DNA from: Bog-756 sp963725275
Lineage (GTDB): Bacteria; Actinomycetota; Acidimicrobiia; Acidimicrobiales; RAAP-2
Length of the DNA stretch: 64,000 nt
Assembly (NCBI GenBank): GCA_963725275.1
Contig: CAVRXS010000002.1
Span: forward strand, 1-64,000
Direction of reading: 5' to 3'
The notes under the pieces: generated by a model
What the model saw: the letters and a program-made list of their open reading frames with translations, nothing else
What the model was told of the DNA's origin: nothing
The model's database searches: none
Shown: positions 1-8,458 of the stretch, in pieces
Layout: each line of letters opens with the position of its first letter
Position numbering within the stretch: the first letter of the stretch is position 1
Program-made: the position numbers and the translations under genes

Positions 1-69
1 TCCGTGGCCAGTTTTTAGTCCGAGCTTTTGGCCACCAAAAGTCCGCACCCCTCGGTGTGATTTTCAACT

Positions 70-842
70 CTAGGTGAGCTTGGGACCACCTCCTCGTTGA
101 CGGGCCTCCTTGAGCCGGAATGACTCACCGGAGGTGGCCACGACGACGCTGTGGTGAAGCAGGCGGTCGAGCAGACTGACGGCGGTGGTGTGCTCGGGGA
201 GGAACTTTCCCCAGTCCTCGAACGGCCAGTGCGAACCGATGCCGAGAGACTTGTTTTCATAGGCGGCGGCCACGATGCGGAAGAAGAGCTGGGCGCCGGT
301 GTCGTCCATGGGGGCGAAGCCGATTTCGTCGATCAGGACGAGGTCGGCCTTCATGATCTGCTCGATGACCCGGCCGACCGAGTTGTCGGCCAGCCCGCGG
401 TAGAGGGTCTCGACGAGATCGGTGGCGCTGAAGTAGCGCACCCGTTTTCCCTCCTCGATGGCGCGGTGTCCGAGGGCGACGAGGAGATGGCTCTTGCCCG
501 TCCCCGCCGGTCCCACCAGACACACATTCTCCTTGGCGCCGATCCACTCGAGGCTGGCCAGGTAGTCGAACGTCGCCGGCTTGATCGACGACGCCACCGA
601 CGTCGAACTCGTCCAGGGTCTTGGTCACCGGGAAGGCGGCCGCTAAGAGGCGACTCCGGGCGTTCGACGCGTCACGCGAGGCGATCTCGGCTTCGATCAA
701 GGTGCGCAAGAACTCCTCGGGCTTCCAGCGCTGCGTCTTGGCCAAGACCAACAACTCGGGGCACAGATGTCGCATGGCCCCGAGCCGCAGCCGGCGCAAC
801 CCCGCTTCGAGGTCGGGGCGAGGGCGGAGGTGTCGTGCTCAT
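70..842 (-). pseudogene. istB: istB ATPase helper of IS21, frameshifted
   Basis: IstB is the AAA+ ATPase that assists IstA during IS21 transposition. The downstream part (597-70) reads cleanly with a Walker A motif GPAGTGKSH and a Walker B-like LVLIDEIGF. The upstream part (about 800-600) encodes the IstB amino-terminal segment ending TKTLDEFDV in a different frame, so a one-base shift lies near 600. A further shift near 810 separates the probable ATG at 842, which follows a GGGGAGG ribosome site and overlaps the istA stop. The gene therefore has at least two lesions. Family assignment is secure; activity is not expected. Confidence 0.85.
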
Positions 843-2305
843 TGGTCCTCCCCGATGGCGTAGTCGCCGAGGGAGCGGGTGGCGACAACGGGCAGGTCGA
901 CAATGAGGGCGTCGCCCGGGGCACGGGGCCGTGGGACACCGGTTCCGGCGGCCAGGATGGAGCGCACGTCGTGGGCCCGGAATCGGCCGAAGGCGACCGC
1001 CCGCTCCAGGGCGGCGATGAGCTCGTTTTTGCCGTGGGCGGCTTCCATGGCGCACAGCTCGACGAGGTCGGCGGCCAGGGTGGTCACGCCTCGGGCGGCC
1101 GCCCCTTTGATGAAGGCCTCGGCCACCGGACCGAGGGCGCAGAACGCCATCTCGGCTTGCGGTCTTGGGCCGCACCGCCCGGTCGGGGACCGGTCGTGCC
1201 CCGCCGTAGTGCTCGTCGGAGACAGAGGTCTCACCAGGGGCGACGATGCCATGCTCGGCGATGATCTCGCCCAAGAACACGATCATGACCGTGCCGTCGG
1301 CCACCCGCAGTTCGACCTGGCGACCGATGTGGACCGTCGGCACCGAGTAGCGGGCCGAGCCGAATCGGACACAGCTGAGGCGGTCGACCTTGCGCATGAC
1401 CACCTGGCCGATCCGGGCCCGCAGTGACGGCAGCGCACCGAGGAGCGGACGTTCGAGCCAGAGCCGTTCGGCCGGGATGGCGGCGATCTCAGAATGCACC
1501 TGCGCGTTCACCTCGTCGCACCAGGGCACCCCCTTGGCGTTGGCGCCCTTGAGGTCGGCGACACTGAGCTCTTCGGGGATCATGAGGTCGGACTTCACGT
1601 AGCCGACCAAGGCCTCGACGATGCCCTTGGACTCAGGATCCGCGCCCTGGCAAAAGTCCGGTCGCGTCCCGTAGTGGGTGACGAAGCGGACGTAGTCCGG
1701 CGTCGGGATCACGAGCCCGGCCACCGTGCCTCCCTTCAAGCACCCCATGCGGTCGGTGAGCAGAGTTTTGGGCACACCGCCGATGGTCTCCATGCACGAC
1801 GCCAGCGCGGCCATGGTCGTCTCGGCACCGAGGTTGTCGGCGAAGAAGACGAAGCGGAAGCGGCTCCAGGCCAACACGGCGCAGAACACGAACAGGGGTC
1901 CGATCTCCCCCCAGTCGAACACCAACATGTCGCCCGGCGCCCAGACCCCGGGCCGGCGCCCCCGGTGGTGATCACGGCGCCACTCGGCCTTGGCGTCGGC
2001 CACCGCCCGGCGGAAGTTGCGGGCCGAGCCGGCAGTAGCCGGCCGCCACCGCGACCGGCAGGAGTCGTTTGGCCGTGATCCGACCCGAGGTCCGGGCGAC
2101 CCGCTCGGCGATGATGGCGCTGACCGGGTCGTAGTTGTGCGCCACGGCCACCTCGCCCGCTCCCGAGCGCCTCGGCCGCCTGGCCGCTCTCGACGACCCG
2201 CTTGACGGTCTTGTCGGTGGTGCCGCAGATCTCCGCTGCGGCTCGGTAGGAGCCCACCTCTTGGTAGGCAGCATGCATGTCCATTCGTTCCCTCACTGAT
2301 TTCAT
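839..2305 (-). pseudogene. istA: istA transposase of IS21, multiply frameshifted
   Basis: IstA is the DDE transposase of IS21. The likely ATG at 2305 starts an HTH region (MKSVRERMDM, then EICGTTDKTVKRVVES). The reading then moves frame near 2175 and again near 2030 before entering the catalytic core, where MLVFDWGEIGPLF, FFADNLGAET and the DPESKGIVEALVGYVKSDL stretch are recognisable. A further shift near 1170 is needed to reach the carboxyl end (EMAFCALGPVAEAFIKGAA to the stop at 839). With three or more frameshifts this is a decayed copy. It overlaps istB by a few bases, as is usual in this family. Confidence 0.85.
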
Positions 2306-2395
2306 GGAGGTGTCCCTTCGGTCGGTGCGGCGGTTGGCTAGCACCGCCACCGTGACCGGCCGAAGGGGCCCTCAGGTGGATGCTTCAGTGAGGGG

Positions 2396-2486
2396 TGCGG
2401 ACATTTGGTGGCCAAAACTGCGGACTTCTGGTGGCCACAGTGCGGACCGCTCATGGCCATAAGTGCGGACTTTCTCGTGGCCATGG
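2396..2486. repeat. Four iteron-like repeats at IS21 right end
   Basis: TGCGGAC recurs at 2396, 2419, 2441 and 2464, a spacing of 22-23 bp. Each is followed about 9 bp later by GTGGCCA or ATGGCCA. The first two units are nearly identical and the outer two more diverged. The same motif in inverse orientation occurs at the left end of the element (18-47). This arrangement fits multiple transposase-binding sites, roughly two helical turns apart. Confidence 0.75.
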
Positions 2487-2866
2487 ACAATGACCAGGTG
2501 GTTCAGGTCCGGGTCGGCGAACCGGCGCCGCGTTTGGCACCGGTGTTGGCCCGGTGGGAAGCCGAGGTCATGGATCTGGCTTCGTCGGCAGGGGACCGGT
2601 TTCTGGTGGGTGGGTACTCGACGTCCCGGAACCGGGCAAGTTCCTTGGTTTCCGGTCTCGAGGTGCCTCCCGGACACCCCCGACTGTCGGCTGCTCGACT
2701 GCGCTCGACCTGGCTGCTCTGGCATCTAAACGCTGGAACCCGGCTGCCTGAGTTGGCTGCAGCCGCCGGTCTCCAAGGGGTTACCGTCCTCTCGGATCTG
2801 CTCGACGACGTGGCACCCATGTCCGAGCAAGAGGCCAGGCGCCTGCTTCGAGGCGCTCTGTCTTGA
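2484..2866 (+). pseudogene. Carboxyl-terminal remnant of a tyrosine-recombinase-like integrase
   Basis: From the ATG at 2484 the frame encodes about 127 residues. The end (RLRSTWLLWHLNAGTRLPELAAAAGL) resembles the last part of phage/plasmid-type tyrosine recombinases: an LR box followed by an ALAxAAG-like segment in place of the usual GH. The amino-terminal core-binding and first catalytic part are absent. The IS21 end lies directly upstream, so the element probably interrupted or deleted the rest. Its stop overlaps the start of the next broken transposase frame. The assignment rests on pattern recognition only; a structural-homology search would be decisive. Confidence 0.5.
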
Positions 2867-4548
2867 GGCGCGCGCCCCTCGATGTGAGCGACGGCCGACC
2901 GACCAGCGGAGCCGATCTAAATCTTGCACGCCAACTGGTCGAGCGCTCCGGCATCCTCGAGGTTCTCGGACCCTTCGTCGACTCCGAAATCGGGCGACCC
3001 CGACACCTGAGTCTGTTGGGTTTCCTGGTGGCCTGTCAGCTCAACGCCTTCCATCGCCACCACCAGGCCCACCTCGTCGAAGTAACCCGGGTACTCAACG
3101 CCCTGACCGACGAACAGCGACGCAGCGTGGGGATCTGCTGCTGGGACCAATCGGGATCCTCTGCGAGGACTGAGCGCCTGTTCGTGAAGCTCTGTGCAGT
3201 CCTGGACTCCGGCGAAGCAGGCGTCGATGCCCAGTGGTTCGCAGATTAACTGGCCAGAGCTGCCGTCCCAAAGGAGATGCTGACCAGCGGCTCGCTGGCG
3301 GTCGACGGAACCGACGTCGAAACCTGGGGAGCGCTGCACGGAGAAGCGGTCACCGTCGACCTTGATGGTGAAGCCAGTGAGACCCAGGTGCCAGACGTTG
3401 GATCACGGTCTCGAGCGAGGCGGCCCATTCAGCGGGCCAAGGTTCTCGGTGTGGGACCGGACGGTCGCAAGCGGTACACCGTTGATCCCGATGCACGGGC
3501 GGGGCATCGTTCGGCCACCAACAGCCGGCAGGCGGGCCCGTTCGTCGGCTACGAGCTCCACCTGGCCGTCCAGACTCGCGACGTGCGATGGACCAATGCC
3601 CTCGACAGGACGACCCTCGAGTCGGAGGTGCCCGGCGTCATTACGTCCTGTAATCTGGTTCCCGCTGGCACCCATCGGGGGAAGGCGGTCGTCAACAGCC
3701 TGCTGGCGCTGAAGCGCTCCGGTCTGCGACTCGACGATGTGGTGTGGGATCCCGGGTACTCGCTGTGCAAGCCCAGCTTCGACCGCCCATCCCCTCAATC
3801 AGGCCGGCATCCACCAGACCTTCCAGCCCGTCACCCACCAGCGGGGGAGCAGGCCCTTCTCCGGAGAGGCCCTGCTCATCGACGGCCAGCTCTTCTCTGC
3901 TCATCTCCCGATCGATCTCCGGGAGCTGCCCTCACCCCCTCGGGGTGCGTCCGGAGATCGAGAAGCTCGTCTACGAAGCCAAGTTCAATCAGCGGGCCCG
4001 GTGGCGGCTGGTCCGTCACTCCGGTCCAGACACCGACGGGGTGACCCGGTGGCGGTGCCCGTTCTGCGCCGGTCTGCTCCGCAGCCGACAGGTCCCGAAG
4101 TCCATGCGTCGCTCACGCCGGGCCCCGCTGGTGGAACTGCCCGACAGGTGTCACTCGTTGCTGCTCGGGCATCCTCTCGGTCGCCCCGGTCGAGCTGGCC
4201 CTTGCCCAACGCATCCCCTACGGCACCACCGCCTGGCGGATCTCGATGGGCAGACGCCAGGTCGTCGAGTCGGTCAACTCGGCCTTGAAGGGCGCCTTCG
4301 TCGACCTGGCTCGGGGGTTCTTCCGGGTGTTCGGAGGGGTGAAGATGACCGTCCTGCTCGGCTTCACGGTCGCCGCCTTCAACCTCGACCGGATCCGCAG
4401 CTTCCGGGCCAAGCAGAGCACGGACGAGCCCAGATCGTCGACCACACCCGGCCCACCCGATCCCGACGGGCGAAGCGCCGCACAGGAATCTGGTCCGACC
4501 TGGTGGACCCGAGATCGCAGCCGCCACCTGGCTGACCGGAACGAGTGA
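2863..4548 (+). pseudogene. Broken DDE-type transposase
   Basis: The frame opens at a TTG overlapping the preceding stop and is interrupted by an in-frame TAA at 3247. It continues in the same frame with LAVDGTDVETWGAL (a probable first catalytic Asp) up to VVWDPGYSLCKP near 3770. It then needs frame changes near 3778, 3935 and 4200 to reach the end, which carries GRRQVVESVNSALKGAF and GFFRVFGGVKMTVLLGFTV, typical of the final Glu-containing helix of DDE transposases and the segment after it. A CPFC motif lies in the middle part. One stop and three frameshifts make it a pseudogene. I cannot name the IS family with confidence. Confidence 0.65.
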
Positions 4549-4623
4549 CGAACAGAGACTCTGGCCTTCGGGACTGATCGCTCCGCGCTCTGAGGGACAA
4601 CGTCGACATCCCTATCCACGCGA

Positions 4624-4649
4624 AACCGCCGGCCCGAGGGCCGGCGGTT
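4624..4649. terminator. Strong GC hairpin, terminator-like
   Basis: An 11-bp perfect stem, AACCGCCGGCC pairing with GGCCGGCGGTT around a four-base loop, follows the broken transposase. There is no clear T-run on either side, so this would be a weak intrinsic terminator or a structural remnant of the mobile region. Confidence 0.5.
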
Positions 4650-4673
4650 CGTCGTTCCGGGGTGGCGGACGAG

Positions 4674-4757
4674 TCATGAACTCAGTCGCCACCTCCAACG
4701 GGGGGTTTCATGAACACTCAGGGCGTTCTTTCATGAACACCCCATCGTGGAGGTGGC
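4674..4757. repeat. TCATGAAC repeats and a 10-bp inverted copy of the tmRNA 3' end
   Basis: TCATGAAC occurs three times (4674, 4709 and 4731); the second and third copies extend to TTTCATGAACAC. In addition GCCACCTCCA at 4688-4697 is the exact reverse complement of TGGAGGTGGC at 4748-4757, which is the end of the tmRNA acceptor stem. The region lies between decayed mobile DNA and ssrA. It may be a remnant of an integrase attachment site or act as a hairpin just beyond the tmRNA 3' end. The pattern is directly seen; the role is inferred. Confidence 0.4.
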
Positions 4758-5094
4758 GGGAATCGAACCCGCGTCCTCCGGCTTCTCAGTGGGGCTTCTC
4801 CGAGCGCAGCCGGCGGTGATTGTCGGGACCGGTGCCGCTACCGGCGACCGCACCGGTCCGTATCCGACTGAGGTGTCCCTGACGGCCGGTCGGCACAGCT
4901 TTCAGGTAAGTCCCACTAGATGGCGCCCGGATACCGGCCCGTGGAACTGAGACCGGTGGGACGTCGCAGTTTCTAGGCTGCGAGAACGAGCTGAGGCTCG
5001 CCGTTTGTGTTGTGTTCCGGCTCTTTAACGTGGCTCCGGAGACCACGGCTCGCTTCTTCCACATCGACGACCAGAGTCGAAGCCTGTCACCCCC
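4748..5094 (-). ncRNA. ssrA: tmRNA (transfer-messenger RNA)
   Basis: The 5' end at 5094 reads GGGGGUGACAGGCUUCGAC, the classic tmRNA start. The 3' end reads GGGTTCGATTCCCGCCACCTCCA, a T-arm and acceptor (seen on the plus strand as the inverse just after 4747). GGGGGUG pairs with CACCUCC over seven base pairs and the discriminator is A; CCA is not encoded. Reading back from an in-frame TAG gives a tag ending EPEHNTNGEPQLVLAA, whose LAA end is typical of degradation tags. The exact resume codon is uncertain (GAG is the simplest choice). The gene lies 64 bp downstream of smpB on the same strand, and together they rescue stalled ribosomes. Confidence 0.95.
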
Positions 5095-5158
5095 TGGGGT
5101 TCTCCATCGGCGGCACCGGGAGGCGCCCCCGATGAGCAAGTCTACCGAACTCCGTGAC

Positions 5159-5686
5159 CTACTGATGCGAGCCGGACTTGGCCGCGGACCGTGTTTCCCG
5201 GGCAGCATCCCGACCGGCGTCTCTCGCGGCGATCGCGTGCCGTTTGTCGTACTGCCTGCGCCCTCTGGCCAGGGCCAGATCCACTTTGGCCCGACCGTCC
5301 TTGAAGTAGATGGAGAGCGGTACCATCGTCAACGACTGCTGTTTCGACCTGGCCATCCACTCGTCGATCTGGCGGCGGTGGAGCAGGAGCTTGCGTCTGC
5401 GGTCCGGATCGTGCGCTCCGAAGCCGTTCGCCTGGGCGTAGGGCGGCACGTGCACCCCGAACAGCCACATCTCCCCGTCGTCGATGCGGGCATAGGCATC
5501 CTGCAGGGCGATCCGGTCCTCACGCAGTGATTTGACCTCGGACCCTCGGAGGACCAGACCGCACTCGACGGTGTCCAGGATCTCGTAGTCGTGCCGGGCA
5601 CGCCGGTTGGAGGCCACCAGGCGGTAAGCCTCCCGCGCACCCTGGTTCCCGGACCCGCCCGGAGAACCGGACGAGGGAGACCCCAC
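5159..5686 (-). CDS. smpB: SsrA-binding protein SmpB
   Basis: SmpB binds tmRNA and carries it to stalled ribosomes. The 175-residue frame contains the family core RLVASNRRARHDYEILDTVECGLVLRGSEVKSLRE split by normal spacing, followed by DAYARI, the HDPDRRRKLLLH stretch and a basic carboxyl tail (YDKRHAIAARDAGRD). Start choice is awkward. The GTG at 5686 gives a Ser/Gly-rich lead. An ATG at 5708 in another frame encodes MAAAKKKSG, which looks like a normal SmpB beginning, so a one-base frameshift near 5690 is possible. The gene is followed directly by ssrA, its partner RNA. Confidence 0.95.
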   Translation of the reverse strand: MGSPSSGSPGGSGNQGAREAYRLVASNRRARHDYEILDTVECGLVLRGSEVKSLREDRIALQDAYARIDDGEMWLFGVHVPPYAQANGFGAHDPDRRRKLLLHRRQIDEWMARSKQQSLTMVPLSIYFKDGRAKVDLALARGRRQYDKRHAIAARDAGRDAARETRSAAKSGSHQ

Positions 5687-5765
5687 TCTTCTTCTTGGCC
5701 GCTGCCATCCGATGACGACCGTAGTCGCCCGACTCCGATTACAAGTCCTCTAGCGTGAAGGTGCC

Positions 5766-6173
5766 ATGCTCACCCTCCCCCGCAGCGTCCACGACCGGAT
5801 GGTCGCCCACTGTCTGGTGGGACTCCCCGAGGAGGCGTGCGGCCTGCTCGGCGGGGATCTCGAAACCGGCGAGGCCGTCACCTGCTATCCGACCCGCAAC
5901 GTCGCCGCCTCGGCCAAGCTGTACACGGTCGACCCCCGGGAGCACCTCCTGGCCGACCGCGACGCTGAAGCCTCCGGGAATGCGATCATCGGGGTCTTCC
6001 ACTCCCACACCCACACCGAGGCCTACCCCTCGGCGACCGATCTGGCCCAGGCGCCGGATCCCACCTGGCATTACATCTTGGTCTCCCTGCGCGACACCGA
6101 ACCGGTCGTGCGCAGCTACCGCATCATCGACGGTCAACCGACCGAGGAGCCGGTGCGCCTGCTCTCCCGGTAG
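5766..6173 (+). CDS. mec: JAMM/M67-family metallopeptidase Mec (CysO-cysteine peptidase)
   Basis: In mycobacteria Mec releases cysteine from the CysO-cysteine adduct. The 135-residue protein has a full JAMM zinc site: Glu22/23 in PEEACGLLGG, then His79 and His81 in HSHTH, Ser89 and Asp92, in the HxH-x7-SxxD order. It is followed by cysO and cysM in the same direction, the gene order known from mycobacteria, so the role is well supported. The ATG at 5766 is preceded by GAAGG, and a TAGCGT hexamer lies at 5751-5756. Confidence 0.93.
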   Translation: MLTLPRSVHDRMVAHCLVGLPEEACGLLGGDLETGEAVTCYPTRNVAASAKLYTVDPREHLLADRDAEASGNAIIGVFHSHTHTEAYPSATDLAQAPDPTWHYILVSLRDTEPVVRSYRIIDGQPTEEPVRLLSR

Positions 6174-6307
6174 AATCCTAAGTCGACTGGTCATGATTCA
6201 ACGGTGAGCGGGACCTGGCGCCCAGAACGGGCGGCGGCCAGCCATCCGAACCGAGCAACTGCTGTCCCGAATCGCGTGATCCGGTCCATGGACCCAAAGG
6301 AGAACCC

Positions 6308-6613
6308 GTGCCCGTCCAAGTCAACCTACCGACCGTGCTCCGGTCCCATGCCGGAGGGGCCAAGACCGTGACGGTCGAGGGGTCGACCGTCGGCGAGGTG
6401 CTCCAGGCTCTGGTTGCGAAGTACCCCGGTCTCGCCGGACAGGTCATCGACGACCATGGCGCCCTCCACCGGTTCGTGAACGTCTATGTCAACGACGACG
6501 ACGTCCGCTACCTGTCGGCGACCGAGACCCGGGTGACCGACGCCGACGAGCTCTCGATCCTGCCGGCAGTGGCCGGGGGAGCGGTCGCAGCGGGGACGCC
6601 GGACGTGCGATGA
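6308..6613 (+). CDS. cysO: Ubiquitin-like sulfur carrier CysO with C-terminal extension
   Basis: CysO is a MoaD/ThiS-like sulfur carrier whose C-terminal GlyGly is thiocarboxylated and donates sulfur to CysM. The GTG at 6308 follows a clear AAAGGAGAA ribosome site. The beta-grasp pattern is present, and the segment DELSILPAVAGG ends at residues 90-91. Ten more residues (AVAAGTPDVR) follow before the stop, whereas a mature carrier ends at GlyGly. The neighbouring JAMM peptidase could trim this tail, as the JAMM protein QbsD does for QbsE. The stop overlaps the cysM start, so the two are probably translationally coupled. Confidence 0.92.
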   Translation: MPVQVNLPTVLRSHAGGAKTVTVEGSTVGEVLQALVAKYPGLAGQVIDDHGALHRFVNVYVNDDDVRYLSATETRVTDADELSILPAVAGGAVAAGTPDVR

Positions 6614-7557
6614 CCCGGTACGCCTCGGTGCTCGACCTCATCGGCAACACCCCGCTGGTCGACATCTCCCAGTTGAGCCCCAATCCGGACGTCCGGATCC
6701 TCATGAAGCTCGAGGGGCAGAACCCGGGCGGCTCGGTCAAGGATCGCGTCGCCCTTGCGATGGTCGAGGAGGCAGAGAAGGACGGTCGGCTCACCCCCGG
6801 TGCCACGTTGATCGAGCCGTCCTCGGGCAATACCGGGATCGGACTGGCGTTGGTCTGCCGCATCAAGGGGTACCACCTCAAGGTGGTCCTGGCCACCAAC
6901 GTCTCGATCGAGCGCAGACAGCTGCTCGAGTCCTGGGGTGCGGAGATCATCGAGTCCCCGGGTGCCGAGGGATCCAATGGCGCAGTCCGCCGGGCCCAAG
7001 CTCTGGCAGCCGACCATCCCGAGTGGGCCTTCCTCTACCAGTACGGCAACCCGGCGAACCCGCGAGCCCACTACGAGGGGACCGGACCGGAGATCTGGCG
7101 GGACTGCCCGGAAGTCACCCACTTCGTGGCCGGACTCGGCACGTCGGGCACCCTGCTCGGCGTCGGCCGCTACCTGAAGGAGCAGAAGCCGGACGTAAGG
7201 GTCCTCGCGATCGAACCACCGGCTGGCGAGCTGGTCGACGGACTCCGCAATCTGGACGACGGCTACATCCCCCCGATCTTCGTCGAGGGGCACGGTGCCG
7301 AGCTCCTCGACGGCAAGAAGATCGTGCGGCCACGAGCGTCCATCGAATGGACCCGCAGACTCACAGAGGTGGGTATCTTCGCCGGTCTCTCGACCGGGGC
7401 GATCCTGTCCGGGGCGATCCTCACCGCCACATCGCTCGAGTCGGGGGTCATCGTGACGATCAGCCCCGACGGCGGGTGGAAGTATCTCTCGACCGGGGCG
7501 TGGACCGACGACATCGACGCGGTCGAGGCCCGGGCGAAGGAGATCACCTACTTTTGA
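6610..7557 (+). CDS. cysM: Cysteine synthase CysM (O-phosphoserine/CysO type)
   Basis: This PLP enzyme adds sulfur to an activated serine; in actinobacteria of this gene order the sulfur comes from thiocarboxylated CysO and the acceptor is O-phosphoserine. The 315-residue frame has the PLP lysine in GGSVKDR (Lys44), the substrate loop SSGNTG (71-76), the phosphate-binding GLGTSGT loop and the SPDGGWKYLST carboxyl segment seen in fold-type II cysteine synthases. It begins inside the cysO stop. I see no lesion. The O-phosphoserine specificity is inferred from context. Confidence 0.94.
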   Translation: MTRYASVLDLIGNTPLVDISQLSPNPDVRILMKLEGQNPGGSVKDRVALAMVEEAEKDGRLTPGATLIEPSSGNTGIGLALVCRIKGYHLKVVLATNVSIERRQLLESWGAEIIESPGAEGSNGAVRRAQALAADHPEWAFLYQYGNPANPRAHYEGTGPEIWRDCPEVTHFVAGLGTSGTLLGVGRYLKEQKPDVRVLAIEPPAGELVDGLRNLDDGYIPPIFVEGHGAELLDGKKIVRPRASIEWTRRLTEVGIFAGLSTGAILSGAILTATSLESGVIVTISPDGGWKYLSTGAWTDDIDAVEARAKEITYF

Positions 7558-7692
7558 GCCTCGGGGGAACACCCGAGCTGCCGCCTCCCGCCATGCAGTC
7601 CGCCGCCTCGGTTGCGAGGATGGACACCGGGGCCACCTCCGACGGAGAGTAGGCCGAGCAATCGAATGGAGCGCACTGTGAGCGAGGGAACG

Positions 7693-8442
7693 ATGAGCAG
7701 GCAGACGACCGAGCGGGCCGACGGGCGGTCCATCGACCAGCTGCGGCCGGCGTCCTTCGAGCGCGACTTCACCGTCTTCGCGCCGGGCTCGGTACTGGTC
7801 TCCATGGGCCGCACGCGGGTGCTGTGCACCGCGTCGGTCGAGGAGCGGGTCCCGCCCTGGATGCGGGGCTCGGGGAAGGGCTGGGTCACCGCCGAGTACT
7901 CGCTGCTGCCGGGTTCGACGGGGGAGCGGGTCACCCGGGAGGCCGCCAAGGGCAAGCAGTCCGGACGCACCCAGGAGATCCAGCGTCTGATCGGCCGCTC
8001 GCTGCGCTCGGTCTGCGACATGGTGGCGCTCGGCGAGGTCCAGATCACCGTCGACTGTGACGTGCTCCAGGCCGACGGTGGGACCCGCACGGCATCGATC
8101 TGCGGCGCCTACGTCGCGCTGCACGACGCGTTGACCCGCCTCGTCCAGAAGGGGACCCTGCGGGCAAACCCGCTGACCGAAGCGGTGGCCGCCGTCTCCG
8201 TCGGCGTGGTCGACGGGGTCTGCATGCTCGATCTCCCCTACGAGGAGGATGCACGGGCCGAGGTCGACATGAACGTGGTGATGACCTCGTCGGGTCGGTT
8301 CATCGAGGTCCAGGGCACGGCCGAGGGCATGCCCTTCACCAAGAGCGAGCTCGACGAGCTGTTGAGCCTCGCCGAGCACGGGATCGCCCACCTCCTCGAC
8401 CTCGAGGCCGAGACACTGACCGAGGCCCCGGCGCCCCGCTGA
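7693..8442 (+). CDS. rph: Ribonuclease PH
   Basis: RNase PH trims tRNA 3' ends by phosphorolysis in the cytoplasm. The protein (about 249 residues from the ATG at 7693) opens RADGRSIDQLRP. It contains SVLVSMGRTRVLCTASVEE, the RTQEIQRLIGRSLRSV phosphate-binding region, DCDVLQADGGTRTASI and the acidic LDLPYEEDARAEVDMNVVM segment. The start was chosen because GAGGGAA lies just upstream and the length fits the family; an in-frame extension to 7612 lacks family character. rdgB follows after 16 bp, a common actinobacterial pairing. Confidence 0.96.
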   Translation: MSRQTTERADGRSIDQLRPASFERDFTVFAPGSVLVSMGRTRVLCTASVEERVPPWMRGSGKGWVTAEYSLLPGSTGERVTREAAKGKQSGRTQEIQRLIGRSLRSVCDMVALGEVQITVDCDVLQADGGTRTASICGAYVALHDALTRLVQKGTLRANPLTEAVAAVSVGVVDGVCMLDLPYEEDARAEVDMNVVMTSSGRFIEVQGTAEGMPFTKSELDELLSLAEHGIAHLLDLEAETLTEAPAPR

Positions 8443-8458
8443 GCCGCAGCGACCGACG

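Larger units (their letters stand above)
1..2487 (-). mobile_element. Degenerate IS21-family element
   Basis: The unit contains an istA-istB gene pair on the minus strand and is bordered by related inverted sequences. The right end carries four TGCGGAC-headed units (from 2396), and the left end carries the inverse GTCCGCA/GTCCGAG units at about 41 and 18. Both ends share a core of the form TTTTGGCCACCAAA next to GTCCGCACCCCTC. IS21 elements are known for repeated transposase-binding sites at their ends. Both genes hold several frameshifts, so the copy should be inactive on its own. The outer left terminus lies at or before base 1, so the boundary is approximate. Confidence 0.8.
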
